Shown piece after piece: positions 47,789 through 57,408 of a stretch of DNA of 64,000 nucleotides (position 1 is its first letter; each line of letters starts with the position of its first letter). The notes beneath the pieces were generated by a model. It saw only the letters and a program-made list of their open reading frames with translations. It was not told the origin of the DNA and did no database searches. Made by a program: the position numbers and the translations under genes. Source of the stretch: Lewinellaceae bacterium (GTDB lineage: Bacteria > Bacteroidota > Bacteroidia > Chitinophagales > Saprospiraceae); the NCBI GenBank assembly GCA_020636375.1, contig JACJXZ010000007.1:369260-433259 (forward strand), read 5' to 3'.

Positions 47789-49348
47789 CTACAAAGGCAA
47801 ATTCCCATGTTTCTTCGGCGGTCCCACCTCCTTCTTGGTGGCCAGCGAGCGCAGGGCTCGCGCGATGCGCCAGCGGGTGTTGCGGGGTTCGATCACGTCG
47901 TCGATATAGCCGTAGCGGGCGGCAATATAGGGGGTGGCGAATTTCTCCCGGTATTCCTCTTCCATTTTCTGCTGGGCGGCGGCGCGTTCTTCCGGATTTT
48001 CGATCCCCTGGAGTTGCCGGCCGTGCAGGACTTCGATGGCGCCCTGGGCGCCCATCACGGCGATCTCGGCGCCGGGCCAGGCGTAGTTGAGGTCGGCGCG
48101 CAGCTGCTTGGATCCCATCACGTCATGGGCGCCGCCGTAGGCTTTGCGCAGGGTGATGGTGATTTTGGGCACGGTGGCCTCGCCGTAGGCGTAGAGCAGC
48201 TTGGCGCCGTGGATGATGATGCCGCCGTACTCCTGGAAGCTTCCGGGCAGGAATCCGGGCACGTCCACCAGGGTGACGATGGGGATGTTGAAGGCGTCGC
48301 AGAGGCGCACGAAGCGGGCGGCTTTGCGCGAGGCGTCGATGTCGAGCACGCCGGCCAGGTAGTTGGGCTGGTTGGCGACGATGCCGCAGGGCATGCCGCC
48401 GAACTTGGCGAAGCCGGTGACGATGTTCTTGGCGTAGAGGCGCTGTAGTTCGAGGAACTCTTCATAGTCCACGATATGGTGGATGATGTCCTTAACATCA
48501 TAGGGCTTATTCGGGTCATCCGGGATGATCTCGTTCAGCTCGTCGACGATGCGCTCAATAGGGTCGTCGCATTCCGTGGTGATGGGTTCTTCGAGGTTGT
48601 TCTGCGGGAGGTACTCCAGTACCTTGCGGATGAGCAGGATGCCTTCTTCTTCGTTCTCCGCCTTGAAGTGTGCCACGCCCGATTTTTTGGTGTGGATGTC
48701 GGCGCCGCCCAGGTTCTCGATGGTGATGTCTTCGCCCGTTACTGTTTTGGTGACCTTGGGGCCGGTGACGAACATGTAGCTCGTCTGCTCGCTCATGATG
48801 ATGAGGTCGGTCAGGGCAGGAGAGTAGACTGCCCCGCCGGCGCAGGGGCCGAAGATGGCCGATATCTGGGGGATGACGCCGGAGGCCTGGATGTTGCGGT
48901 AGAAGATTTCCGCATAGCCGGCCAGGCTGTTGACGCCTTCCTGGATGCGGGCGCCGCCGCTGTCGTTCAGGCCGATGAGGGGCGCGCCCATCTTCATGGC
49001 CTGGTCCATGATCTTGCAGATTTTCATGGCGAAGGTCTCGGAGAGGGATCCGCCCAGCACGGTGAAATCCTGGGAAAAGACGTAGACCACCCTGCCGTCG
49101 ATGGTGCCCCGGCCGGTCACGACGCCGTCGCCGAGATATTTTTGCTCTTCCAGTCCGAAGTCGTGGCAGCGGTGGGTGACGAACATGTCGTACTCCTCGA
49201 AGCTGCCTTCGTCGAGCAGCATGTCGATGCGCTCCCGGGCGGTGAATTTTCCCTGCTGGTGCTGTTTGGCGATGCGCTTCTCCCCGCCGCCCAGGCGGGC
49301 CTGGTTGCGCAGTTCGATGAGTTGGCGAATTTTGTCTTGGAGGCTCAT
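47789..49348 (-). CDS. mmdA: Methylmalonyl-CoA decarboxylase alpha / acyl-CoA carboxylase carboxyltransferase subunit
   Basis: 519 residues, normal for MmdA/PccB-type carboxyltransferases with two crotonase-fold halves. Seen: RERIDMLLDEGSFEEYDMFV near the start, GAPLIGLNDSGGARIQEGVN with the acyl-CoA site, IFGPCAGGAVYSPALTDLII, then in the C half VDVPGFLPGSFQEYGGIIIH and ITLRKAYGGAHDVMGSKQL, where biotin binds. With OadG, biotin and beta subunits it moves CO2 from methylmalonyl-CoA to biotin. An oxaloacetate or propionyl-CoA enzyme is less likely given the adjacent epimerase. Confidence 0.93.
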   Translation of the reverse strand: MSLQDKIRQLIELRNQARLGGGEKRIAKQHQQGKFTARERIDMLLDEGSFEEYDMFVTHRCHDFGLEEQKYLGDGVVTGRGTIDGRVVYVFSQDFTVLGGSLSETFAMKICKIMDQAMKMGAPLIGLNDSGGARIQEGVNSLAGYAEIFYRNIQASGVIPQISAIFGPCAGGAVYSPALTDLIIMSEQTSYMFVTGPKVTKTVTGEDITIENLGGADIHTKKSGVAHFKAENEEEGILLIRKVLEYLPQNNLEEPITTECDDPIERIVDELNEIIPDDPNKPYDVKDIIHHIVDYEEFLELQRLYAKNIVTGFAKFGGMPCGIVANQPNYLAGVLDIDASRKAARFVRLCDAFNIPIVTLVDVPGFLPGSFQEYGGIIIHGAKLLYAYGEATVPKITITLRKAYGGAHDVMGSKQLRADLNYAWPGAEIAVMGAQGAIEVLHGRQLQGIENPEERAAAQQKMEEEYREKFATPYIAARYGYIDDVIEPRNTRWRIARALRSLATKKEVGPPKKHGNLPL

Positions 49349-49499
49349 TATAGCGAGTTATGTTATTCGGGTTCAATAGGCCGGAGTACCCTCAGAAATA
49401 CACAGGTATTCGAATAGAAATACTTTGAAATACATGGAAATAAGGAAATAGGCTGCAAACCCAAGCATGCGGGAGTGGACATTTCCAACCCCGGCGAGA

Positions 49500-49760
49500 C
49501 AGCCCCCTCGGATTCATCACTGCACATTTCCCCGGCATTTCCCGCTATTTCCACGTATCCCGATGTATCTCCATACATTACATTTCCACACATTCCCACA
49601 CATTTCCATACACTTCCATACATTTCCCCGCATTATTTCCATGTATTTCCACACATTTCCAAGTATTTCCAAGTATTTCCAAGTATTTCCAAGTATTTCC
49701 AAGTATTTCCAAGTATTTCCATGTATTTCCACGTATCTCCATGCATTTCCATATATTTCC
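49500..49760. repeat. 10-bp tandem array (AAGTATTTCC family) between mce and mmdA
   Basis: Thirteen units lie in exact 10-base register at 49631-49760. Six consecutive perfect AAGTATTTCC copies (49661-49720) are flanked by variants such as ATGTATTTCC and ACGTATCTCC. 49500-49630 holds looser copies with slips in spacing. The period makes several frames open, giving spurious repetitive peptides. The array ends 5 bases before the mce stop codon. It fills most of the 417-base gap. Confidence 0.85.
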
Positions 49761-49765
49761 CCATC

Positions 49766-50170
49766 TCACCGCTTCCCGCAAAACTCCGTCAGCACGCCCA
49801 GTGTGGATTTAGGGTGCAGGAAGCCGATATTCAGCCCCTCGGCACCCTTGCGCGGGGCTTTGTCGATCAGGCGCATCCCTTTTTGTTCTGCTTCTTCCAG
49901 GGATTGGGCCACATCGCCTACGGCGAAAGCCAGATGGTGCAGGCCCGGCCCGCGCTTTTCGATGTGTTTGCCGATAGGCCCTTCCGGGTCGGTCGATTCG
50001 AGCAGTTCCACTTTGGTTTGCCCCACCATGAAAAAGGCTGTTCTGACCTTCTGGTCGGGCACCTCTTCAACAGCGTAGCACTTCAGCCCGAGTACGTTCT
50101 CGTAGTAGGCGATGGCTTCATCCATATTTTCTACCGCGATGCCGATGTGTTCGATATGTGTGATATTCAT
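49766..50170 (-). CDS. mce: Methylmalonyl-CoA epimerase
   Basis: 134 residues from the ATG at 50170 (MNITHIEHIGIAVENMDEAI); a longer frame to 50203 adds 11 residues of no similarity. VOC fold with metal ligands H in THIEHIGIAV, E in VELLEST, H in GLHHLAFAV and E in LTEFCGK. The phrase GLHHLAF and the end STLGVLTEFC identify the epimerase. It converts (R)- and (S)-methylmalonyl-CoA and so supplies the substrate of the decarboxylase encoded downstream on the same strand. Confidence 0.94.
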   Translation of the reverse strand: MNITHIEHIGIAVENMDEAIAYYENVLGLKCYAVEEVPDQKVRTAFFMVGQTKVELLESTDPEGPIGKHIEKRGPGLHHLAFAVGDVAQSLEEAEQKGMRLIDKAPRKGAEGLNIGFLHPKSTLGVLTEFCGKR

Positions 50171-50195
50171 GGCTGATGGTATTTTTACTATGGGG

Positions 50196-50341
50196 CACCT
50201 CACTGTACATGGCGTTTTTTGCCACTAAGACACAAAAACACAAAGATGGCACTAAGCCGATAGCTATCGGCTTGGTGGGTCTTAGGGTCTTGGTGTCTTT
50301 GTGGCTAGGTTGTCCTGCCAGCACTTATGTACAGTAGTATG
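50196..50341. mobile_element. Diverged second copy of the 15-bp-TIR MITE
   Basis: The right terminus ATGTACAGTAGTATG (50327-50341) is identical to the copy at 18263-18277; the left terminus keeps ACTGTACAT. The core contains GCACTAAGCCGATAGCTATC, a perfect central palindrome AAGCCGATAGCTATCGGCTT, and GGTGTCTTTGTGGCTA. No target duplication remains. It covers the mce upstream region. Confidence 0.75.
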
Positions 50342-50409
50342 CTGTTGGAATCTTTCGGTCAAAGCTAAATGTTTCCGGCACCTAAAAGAATAACAAAAAA
50401 AAATAAAAA

Positions 50410-51705
50410 TTATGATTTTTGTCCTTGCCATTCCAGTTCCACTTCTTCGGGGCTGGTATACTGCATCAGGGTGATTTTCACCTGATAATTGCCGATGGCG
50501 AAGGTTTGCCCGACGGTGGGCACGTCCTGCGCGACCTGGAGGATGAGGCCGGCGAGGGTGACGTAATCGACGCTTTCCGGCAGGGGTTCGGGCAGGAAGT
50601 GGTTGATCTCGTCGACCGGGTTTTGGGCCAGGGCGCGGAACTTGTTCTCCCCGATCTCTTCAACGATGGGCTGTTCGGAATCGTATTCGTCCTGGATTTC
50701 TCCCACCAGCTCTTCGAGGATGTCCTCCATGGTGACGATACCGACGGTGCCGCCGAATTCGCTGACCACCACCGCCAGCTGGGCGCGTTCGCGCTGGAGC
50801 TGCCGCAGCAGGGGCATCACCTTGCGGCTGACCGGGGTAAAAATGACGGGCCGGGCCAGCTCGCGCAGGGTGGGCGTTTCCTGGTGGTAGGCGGCTGCCA
50901 GCAGGTCCTTTGTGGTGACGAAGCCAAAGATGTTGTCGATGTGTTTTTCGTAGACCGGAAAGCGGGAATACCCCTCTTCCAGGGCGGTCTCGATGGCCTT
51001 TTCGATGGGCGTTTCCGCCTCCAGAGCGACGATCTGGGTGCGGGGCTTCAGCACCTGCCGCACCAGGCGGTCGTCGAAGTCGAAGACATTCTGGATCAGT
51101 TCCCGCTCCGAAGACTGTATGGCGCCGCCTTCGGCGCTTTCGGCAATGATCAGCTTCAGCTCTTCCTCGGAGTGTACCTCGGCGTGAGGCACTGGTTCTA
51201 CGCCGATCAGCTTCAGGAAGGCGTTGGCGATGCCGTTGAGCAGCTTGATGGGCCAGGAAAAGATAAAATAAAAAACCCGCAGGGGAACTGCGGTCAGCAG
51301 CGTCGTCCGCGTCGGGAACCGGATGGCCAGCGACTTGGGGGCCAGCTCCCCGAAGACGATGTGCAGCACGGTGATCAGGGCAAAGGAAACGGGCAGGGCG
51401 ATCTGATGGGCCGCCGCCTCGCTTATCTCCAGCCCCAACCCGTGCATGACGGCGAGGATGACCTCAGAGACCACGCTCTCGCCGATCCAGCCCAGCCCCA
51501 GGCTGGCCAGGGTGATGCCCAGTTGCGTGGCCGCCAGGTAGCCGTCCAGGTTGTGGATGACCGACTCGGCCACGCGCGCCGCCAGGTTCTTCTGCGTCCG
51601 TACCTGTATCTGCGAGGTGCGCACCTTGACAATGGCGAATTCGGCAGCGACGAAAAAGCCGTTGAGCAGGACGAGGAACAGGGTGAGAAGTATGTTTCCT
51701 AACAT
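50410..51705 (-). CDS. CNNM/CBS-domain membrane protein (HlyC/CorC family)
   Basis: 431 residues. An N-terminal CNNM (DUF21) membrane domain with about four helices (1-190; LLTLFLVLLNGFFVAAEFAI, TQLGITLASLGLGWIGE, FGELAPKSLAIRFPTRTTLL). A CBS pair lies at about 205-335 (VLKPRTQIVALEAETPIEKA, YSRFPVYEKHIDNIFGFV, FGGTVGIVTMEDILEELVGE). A C-terminal CorC_HlyC domain covers about 350-428. Such proteins are linked to magnesium or cobalt efflux. The old name hemolysin is misleading. Confidence 0.93.
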   Translation of the reverse strand: MLGNILLTLFLVLLNGFFVAAEFAIVKVRTSQIQVRTQKNLAARVAESVIHNLDGYLAATQLGITLASLGLGWIGESVVSEVILAVMHGLGLEISEAAAHQIALPVSFALITVLHIVFGELAPKSLAIRFPTRTTLLTAVPLRVFYFIFSWPIKLLNGIANAFLKLIGVEPVPHAEVHSEEELKLIIAESAEGGAIQSSERELIQNVFDFDDRLVRQVLKPRTQIVALEAETPIEKAIETALEEGYSRFPVYEKHIDNIFGFVTTKDLLAAAYHQETPTLRELARPVIFTPVSRKVMPLLRQLQRERAQLAVVVSEFGGTVGIVTMEDILEELVGEIQDEYDSEQPIVEEIGENKFRALAQNPVDEINHFLPEPLPESVDYVTLAGLILQVAQDVPTVGQTFAIGNYQVKITLMQYTSPEEVELEWQGQKS

Positions 51706-51937
51706 GCAGTATTTTAAGTTTAAATAAATATACGTTTTGAGGATTCGGGTGTGTGGAAATACTTGCGAGCGTCACATAAGAAATTGCTGGTATCGCCCCC
51801 CCTTCTTCCAATAACCTTCAACCCCAACCGTAAATGTGAGAATTTTTTCAAAAAAAATGCCTTTCCTTTGGGGGAGATTTCCTTTTGCCCGGTAATACAG
51901 GGTTGTCAACCCGATTGTTTTTACTCAAAAGCCTCTT

Positions 51938-54310
51938 ATGAAACACCTGCTTTCCGCACTTTTTTTCCTGCTGGCCTGCGGCCTGCCGGCCGGCGCCCAG
52001 AAGCACACCATCAGCGGCTACATCCGCGACGCCGGCTCGGGAGAGCCTCTGATCAGCGCCAACGTGTACGACAGCCGCAGCAGCAGCGGCGCCGTCACCA
52101 ATACCTACGGCTTCTTCAGCCTCACCCTGCCCGCCGATTCGGTCTTCCTCTCCTTTTCCTATATCGGCTACGACGCCGTGCGCCGCGAGCTGTACCTGGA
52201 TAAGGACATCAGCCTGAACATCGGCCTGGAAGGGGCGGTGCAGCTGGAAGAGGTCGTGGTTTCTTCTACCAAAAGCGGCGCGCGCATCGAAGAGCGCACC
52301 CAGATGAGCCAGATCGACGTGCCTATCGCCCAGATTAAAAGGGTGCCCGCCCTGCTGGGCGAGGTCGACGTGCTCAAAGCCCTGCAACTGCTGCCCGGCG
52401 TGCAGTCGGGCGGCGAAGGGCAGACCGGCCTGTACGTGCGCGGCGGCAGCCCCGACCAGAACCTGGTGCTGCTCGACGGCGTGCCGGTCTACAACGTCTC
52501 TCACCTGCTGGGCATCTTCTCCGTCTTCAACGCCGACGCCATCAAGAACGTCACCCTGACCAAAGGCGGCTTCCCGGCCCGCTACGGCGGCCGCCTGTCC
52601 TCCGTGCTGGAGATCAACATGAAGGAGGGCAACCTCCAGGAGTTCCACGGAGAGGGCGCCATCGGGCTGATCTCCTCCAAGCTGGCCCTGGAAGCGCCCA
52701 TCGTCAAAGACAAAACCTCCTTCCTCATCTCCGGCCGGCGCACCTACGCCGACCTCATCTTCGCCCCCATCATCAACGCCAGCGAAGAGCCGGGCACCGA
52801 CCTGAAGCTGGACCTCTACTTCTACGACGTCAACGCCAAAATCCAGCACAAGATCAACGACAAACACCGCCTGTACCTCAGCGGCTACTTCGGCTCCGAC
52901 GTGTTCGCCAACGAATTCCGGGAAGAGGACGGCCGCTTCAAAGGCGGCATCGACTGGGGCAACGTCATCTCCGCCCTGCGCTGGAACTGGCAGCTCAGCA
53001 ACAAGCTCTTCGCCAATACCACGCTGACCTACAGCCGTTACCGCGTCGACATCCTGGCGGAGTTCGAGGACCGCTTCGAGGGGGAGACGGAGACCTACTC
53101 CGCCAAGTATTTCTCCGGCATCGAGGACCTGGCCGCCCGAGTCGATTTCGATTTTATACCCAATCCCCGCCACTACGTCCGCTTCGGCGCTTCGGCCACC
53201 AACCACCGCTACGAGCCGGGCGCGCTGGCCCTCAACGCCGAATTTGCCGAGGAACAATTCGACACCCTGGTCGGCTCCCAGAACGATTACAGCACCGAAT
53301 ACGCCCTCTACCTGGAAGACGACATGCAGTTCGGCGCCCTGAAGGCCAACCTGGGCGTCCACGCTTCCGGCTTCGCGGTGGACGACAAGTTCTACTCCTC
53401 CGTCCAGCCCCGCCTGGGCCTGCGCTACCTGCTCGGCAGCAACTGGTCGCTCAAAGGCTCCTTCGCCACCATGACGCAGTTCATCAACCTGCTGACCAGC
53501 GAGTCGTTCAGCCTGCCCACCGACCTGTGGGTGCCCAGCACCGCCCGCATCAAGCCGCAGCAGAGCTGGCAGGCTGCCCTGGGCGCCGCCCGCACCTTCG
53601 GCGACGAGTACGAGGTTAGCCTGGAAGGCTACTACAAACAAATGCACAACGTAATCTCCTATAAGGAAGGCGCCAGCTTCCTCTTCGGCCTGGAAAACGA
53701 CTGGCAGGAAAAAGTCACCCAGGGCGACGGCGAAAGCTACGGCCTGGAGCTGTTCATCCAGAAGAAAACCGGCCGCCTCTCCGGCTGGCTGGGCTATACC
53801 CTGAGCTGGAACTGGCGGCAGTTCGACGAGATCAACAGCGGCCGGCGCTTCCCCTTCCGCTACGACCGCCGCCACGACGTCTCCCTGGTGCTGAACTACG
53901 AGATGGACGAGAAGGTGACCTTCTCTGCCGCCTGGATCTATGGTACCGGCAACGCCGTGACCCTGAACACCTTCCGCTACCCCCACGACGTCTACGGGGG
54001 CGGCGGTTTCCCGAACCCTTTCGTCGGCAACGCGGAAATCGAGTCCGGCGGGCGGAAAAACGCCTTTCGCATGTCTGACTACCACCGCCTCGACCTGAGT
54101 TTTCAGTTCCATAAGAAAAAGCGCAAATGGGAGCGCACCTGGGTGTTCGGCGTCTACAACGCCTACTATCACCGCAACCCGTACTATATGATCCTGGACC
54201 GGGAACGGGTATTCGACACGGAGACGGGGCAGTCGTACGAAACGCGCCGCTTCCGGGAGGTGAGCATACTGCCCATCATCCCGTCGGTATCGTATCAGTT
54301 TAAGTTTTGA
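51938..54310 (+). CDS. TonB-dependent outer-membrane receptor
   Basis: 790 residues. Signal peptide (LLSALFFLLACGLPAGAQ). A carboxypeptidase-like regulatory domain at about 25-105 (HTISGYIRDAGSGEPLISAN), a plug at about 115-235 (TQMSQIDVPIAQIKRVPALL, NADAIKNVTLTKGGFPARYG, GRLSSVLEINMKEGN), then a large beta-barrel ending in an aromatic residue (SVSYQFKF). It imports a ligand across the outer membrane using TonB energy. The substrate is unknown. It is followed 101 bases later by a DUF4249 lipoprotein, a usual pairing in Bacteroidota. Confidence 0.95.
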   Translation: MKHLLSALFFLLACGLPAGAQKHTISGYIRDAGSGEPLISANVYDSRSSSGAVTNTYGFFSLTLPADSVFLSFSYIGYDAVRRELYLDKDISLNIGLEGAVQLEEVVVSSTKSGARIEERTQMSQIDVPIAQIKRVPALLGEVDVLKALQLLPGVQSGGEGQTGLYVRGGSPDQNLVLLDGVPVYNVSHLLGIFSVFNADAIKNVTLTKGGFPARYGGRLSSVLEINMKEGNLQEFHGEGAIGLISSKLALEAPIVKDKTSFLISGRRTYADLIFAPIINASEEPGTDLKLDLYFYDVNAKIQHKINDKHRLYLSGYFGSDVFANEFREEDGRFKGGIDWGNVISALRWNWQLSNKLFANTTLTYSRYRVDILAEFEDRFEGETETYSAKYFSGIEDLAARVDFDFIPNPRHYVRFGASATNHRYEPGALALNAEFAEEQFDTLVGSQNDYSTEYALYLEDDMQFGALKANLGVHASGFAVDDKFYSSVQPRLGLRYLLGSNWSLKGSFATMTQFINLLTSESFSLPTDLWVPSTARIKPQQSWQAALGAARTFGDEYEVSLEGYYKQMHNVISYKEGASFLFGLENDWQEKVTQGDGESYGLELFIQKKTGRLSGWLGYTLSWNWRQFDEINSGRRFPFRYDRRHDVSLVLNYEMDEKVTFSAAWIYGTGNAVTLNTFRYPHDVYGGGGFPNPFVGNAEIESGGRKNAFRMSDYHRLDLSFQFHKKKRKWERTWVFGVYNAYYHRNPYYMILDRERVFDTETGQSYETRRFREVSILPIIPSVSYQFKF

Positions 54311-54411
54311 ACGTTTTTATCACATAGGCCACACAGGCGTTTTCACATAGGGCACAATAGTCGCGGCCCGCATTGATGGCGCGAAGTGGCACAACAACCA
54401 AAAGGACAACC

Positions 54412-55350
54412 ATGAAAAACATAACGATTATAAAAGTAATCATTATAAAAATAACGATCCTGGCTTTAGCCCTTTCCCTCTTCACCGGCTGCGGCTCCGG
54501 CAACTTCAGCCAGATCGTGGAGGTAGACATCCCGGAGCACGAATCCCGACTGGTGCTCAACGCGCGCCTTTCCAGCCTGGATACCGGCGTCACCGCTCTG
54601 GTGGCCAACAGCCTGGGCATCCTTGACACTTCGGCCTATGATTTTCCGGAGGACGCCACCGTGCGCCTCTTCCGCAACGGGGAGATGCTGGGCAGCGATT
54701 TCACCTTCTGGCAGGATCAGTTGAAGTATTTTCTGGCACTGGATGAGCCTTTGGGTACGGCGCCGGCCCTGTACCGCATGGAGGCGAGCGCTACCGGTTA
54801 TGACCCTGTTTTTGCCGAGCAGCGCATGCCCGTTCCCGTCCCGGTCCAATCCCTGCGGTTCGAGCGGGACGGCGCCGTCGACGGCGAAGGGCAGCGGGCC
54901 GACGGCATCGAGGTGCAGTTTTCCGACCCGGCGGGGGAGGACAACTACTATGCGCTGGAGTTTTATTATGAGATTTCGGACGTGCAGCCGACGGGCGATA
55001 CCCTCACTTACCGCAATTTGGTATATGCCAGCACCCTGGACCAGGTCATCCAGTTCGGCTACCACTACGAGCAGGTCTTTACCGACAAGTCGTTTGACGG
55101 CAGCTCCTACACGGTAAGCCTTTACGCTTACCCGGGCGCCGTGCCGGAGGGCGCGCCCAACACCCGCCTGGTAGCGCGCTTGTACTCCCTTTCCAGGGAC
55201 GCCTTCCTGTACGACTTATCGCTCCAGCAATACTACGACGCCGTGGACAACCCCTTCGCCGAGCCGGTGACGGTACACAGCAACATCGAGGGGGGATATG
55301 GGATATTTGCGCTGAGTGCGGTGGCGGAGGCGGGCGTGAAGGTGGAGTAG
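54412..55350 (+). CDS. DUF4249 lipoprotein, partner of the TonB receptor
   Basis: 312 residues from the ATG at 54412 (MKNITIIKVIIIKITILALA); a start at 54373 would add 13 residues ahead of the signal peptide. Lipobox LFTGC. The DUF4249 wording is clear: IVEVDIPEHESRLVLNARLS, ATVRLFRNGEML, and YRMEASATGYDPVFAEQRMP. These proteins resemble SusD-like or cargo-binding partners of TonB receptors; the biochemical role is unproven. Same strand and spacing suggest an operon with the receptor. Confidence 0.9.
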   Translation: MKNITIIKVIIIKITILALALSLFTGCGSGNFSQIVEVDIPEHESRLVLNARLSSLDTGVTALVANSLGILDTSAYDFPEDATVRLFRNGEMLGSDFTFWQDQLKYFLALDEPLGTAPALYRMEASATGYDPVFAEQRMPVPVPVQSLRFERDGAVDGEGQRADGIEVQFSDPAGEDNYYALEFYYEISDVQPTGDTLTYRNLVYASTLDQVIQFGYHYEQVFTDKSFDGSSYTVSLYAYPGAVPEGAPNTRLVARLYSLSRDAFLYDLSLQQYYDAVDNPFAEPVTVHSNIEGGYGIFALSAVAEAGVKVE

Positions 55351-55371
55351 TTGGCTGATGGGGTTTTTAAA

Positions 55372-55561
55372 TACGTTAATGGCGTTTTTTTTTAGCCACT
55401 AAGACACAATGACACTAAGGCGGCACAAAGCCGATGGCTATACGGCTTTGTGCCGTCTCGTCTAGCCAGCGTTCGATCGAGCTCACGCCGAAGTCCGGGT
55501 AAACTTTGAGCCTTGGTGCCTGCCCTAAGGGCGTTTGGCTCCTTCAAGTACAGTAGTATGG
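55372..55561. mobile_element. Third, eroded copy of the MITE with an inserted repeat
   Basis: The right terminus reads AAGTACAGTAGTATG (one change); the left end is reduced to TTAATGG. The core has GGCACAAAGCCG and CGGCTTTGTGCC as arms of a perfect hairpin. It contains an extra block (55469-55498, GCGTTCGATCGAGCTCACGC and onward) that belongs to another dispersed repeat also found at 60533-60562 and in the arms around the transposase. Confidence 0.65.
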
Positions 55562-55601
55562 CAGAATACCGAACAGCGCCCATTTGATTGCCTGCATCCC
55601 C

Positions 55602-57342
55602 TCACCCCTTCGCCACCCTGCCCTGCGCCACAACCACCCCACTCTCCACCACCACATAAAAATACACTCCCGGCGGCAAATGCCCGGCGGGTACTGCATT
55701 GGCTCCCGCCCGCAGGCGCTGCGACAGCACCCGCCGCCCCAGCCCGTCGTATAGCCACAGGCGCGCCTGCTGCGGCAGCCAGCCGGCCGGCAAGGAAACC
55801 GCGAACCGCTCCCCAAAGGGGTTGGGAAACACCTGAACCAAAACATTCCCACTTCCGCCTTCCGCCTTCCCACTTGCCACCATGCCCAACTGCAGCTCCC
55901 TGCACTTCGTATCGCTGCCGTTGGCGTTGCTCACCGTGAGGCATACTTCGTATAGGCCGTCTTCCAGGAAGGCATGCACCGGGCTAGTGTCCTGACTGGT
56001 GTTGCCATCGCCAAAATCCCAGTGCCACTCGGCCGGCTCGTAGGCCGACAGGTCGGTGAAGGCTACTTGCAGCGGCTCCAGCGTATCCTGCCCGTAGCGC
56101 CAGCGCGCCAGGGGGATGTTGTCGATGCCGAGAGTGTCGCAGGGGCTGCCGTCGATGGGGCCCAGGCGGTAGTTGGGGAAGTTGGGCAGAGAGGAGGCAT
56201 TGAAGGTAGGCAGAAGAATGCCACGCTGTTCTACCTGGCAGGCCGGGCCTGGCTTGTCCGGCCGGTGGATGACGTGCAGTTCCCGCACGCCGTTGGGGCA
56301 GCTGAGGTAAATCTTGCCGTCCGGCCCTAGTTGTGCCAGGTAAAACCGGGTGCCCAGGCCGTTGATGTCAGTGTAGCCGTCGTATACGGCTACGGTATCC
56401 CGGCTGGCTTCGATGTCATCCGCCCAGAGGTCGTATTGATAGATGTAGAGGTAAGAAGATATATATAAATAGCGGGAATTAGGGGATATGGCTACGCCGC
56501 CGGAATGAGAGCCATCAAAGTAATTAAACTTTAAATGATTGCTTAATGCTCCATTGCACCGGTCAAAATGATAAATATCCACAAAATCACCTACGCTATT
56601 GGTTACCGTATTAAACCGCACATACCACTTTCCGTCGGGCGAAAAGCAAGCCTGTCCCAAAGCAGAGCGCACCGGTTGCCCAACTGCCTGTATGCCTTCG
56701 TTGAAAACGCCTCCGGGGCTTAGCCGTATCCGGTAGTACTGGTTTTTGTTCTTACGAGGCGTCAGCAGCCACCAATCCCGACCATTAGCGTGTTGCGGTG
56801 TAGAGTTGTCCCCAGCTCAACGTATCCTCTAGAGTTAACACTCGTTTGTCCGTTACCGCCCTAACTCCTTTTCAATGCATGTCGATCACGGAATACCGCA
56901 ACTCGCACCGATCAATCCATTCCATGGAAATCATCCGATTCATGAAACAACACATACCGCTCAGCTCGACCAGGCAGGCAACTAGCGCCTTGCGGAAGGT
57001 CATGCCAACGCGACGATCGCAGTGTCATACAGATCGACTTGATCGCCATTGAGCATCTTTCTGCTTCGGATCTTCAAGAATAAGCCGTTAAAGTAGAATT
57101 GAGATGCCATGCCTTCATCGGCTATACTGCATTGGTGGCGTTGAAATGATCTTCACTGCCTTTCGTTGAAGATATTTAGGAATCCTCCTCCATAAAAGTC
57201 GATAAATGCCAAAAGTGGTATCACTCGGCGAAAAACTGCCTCCGCCGTAGCCCATTACCCATATGTTATCGTGTTCTTGCGCCCAAATTACGGCTCCCCA
57301 ACTTGATAAAAATACGATTAATAACAATAATTTCTTTTTCAT
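55602..57342 (-). pseudogene. T9SS-exported PKD-domain protein, broken by several frameshifts
   Basis: The N-terminus is intact at 57115-57342 (signal peptide MKKKLLLLIVFLSSWGAVIW, then EHDNIWVMGYGGGSFSPSDT). The C-terminus is intact from about 56816 down to 55602: HANGRDWWLLTP, LGQACFSPDGKW, a PKD domain (VAFTDLSAYEPAEWHWDFGD) and a T9SS sorting domain (QVFPNPFGERFAVSL). Between them, related wording appears in changing frames: DFYGGGFLNIFNERQ, FYFNGLFL, MLNGDQVDLYDT, RYVLFHES, LTLEDTLSWGQLYTAT. Several indels therefore destroy the middle. A gene caller would report the two ends as separate small genes. Confidence 0.75.
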
Positions 57343-57408
57343 GGCTATTATAAAAAAAGCGGCACACTGCCGTTCCAGGCAGCATGCCGTCAGGATGTTA
57401 GCAATAAA

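Noticed and set aside
49631..49760. CRISPR array
   Set aside because: Units are contiguous 10-mers without spacers; no cas genes are in the window.
49475..50176. Repetitive peptides in several frames of the 10-bp array, with a 10-residue period
   Set aside because: A 10-base period gives a 10-codon repeat in every frame lacking stops; the frames run into the mce gene on the opposite strand.
51848..54172. 774-residue minus-strand frame over the TonB receptor
   Set aside because: Antisense shadow of an unmistakable receptor; no start region or domain.
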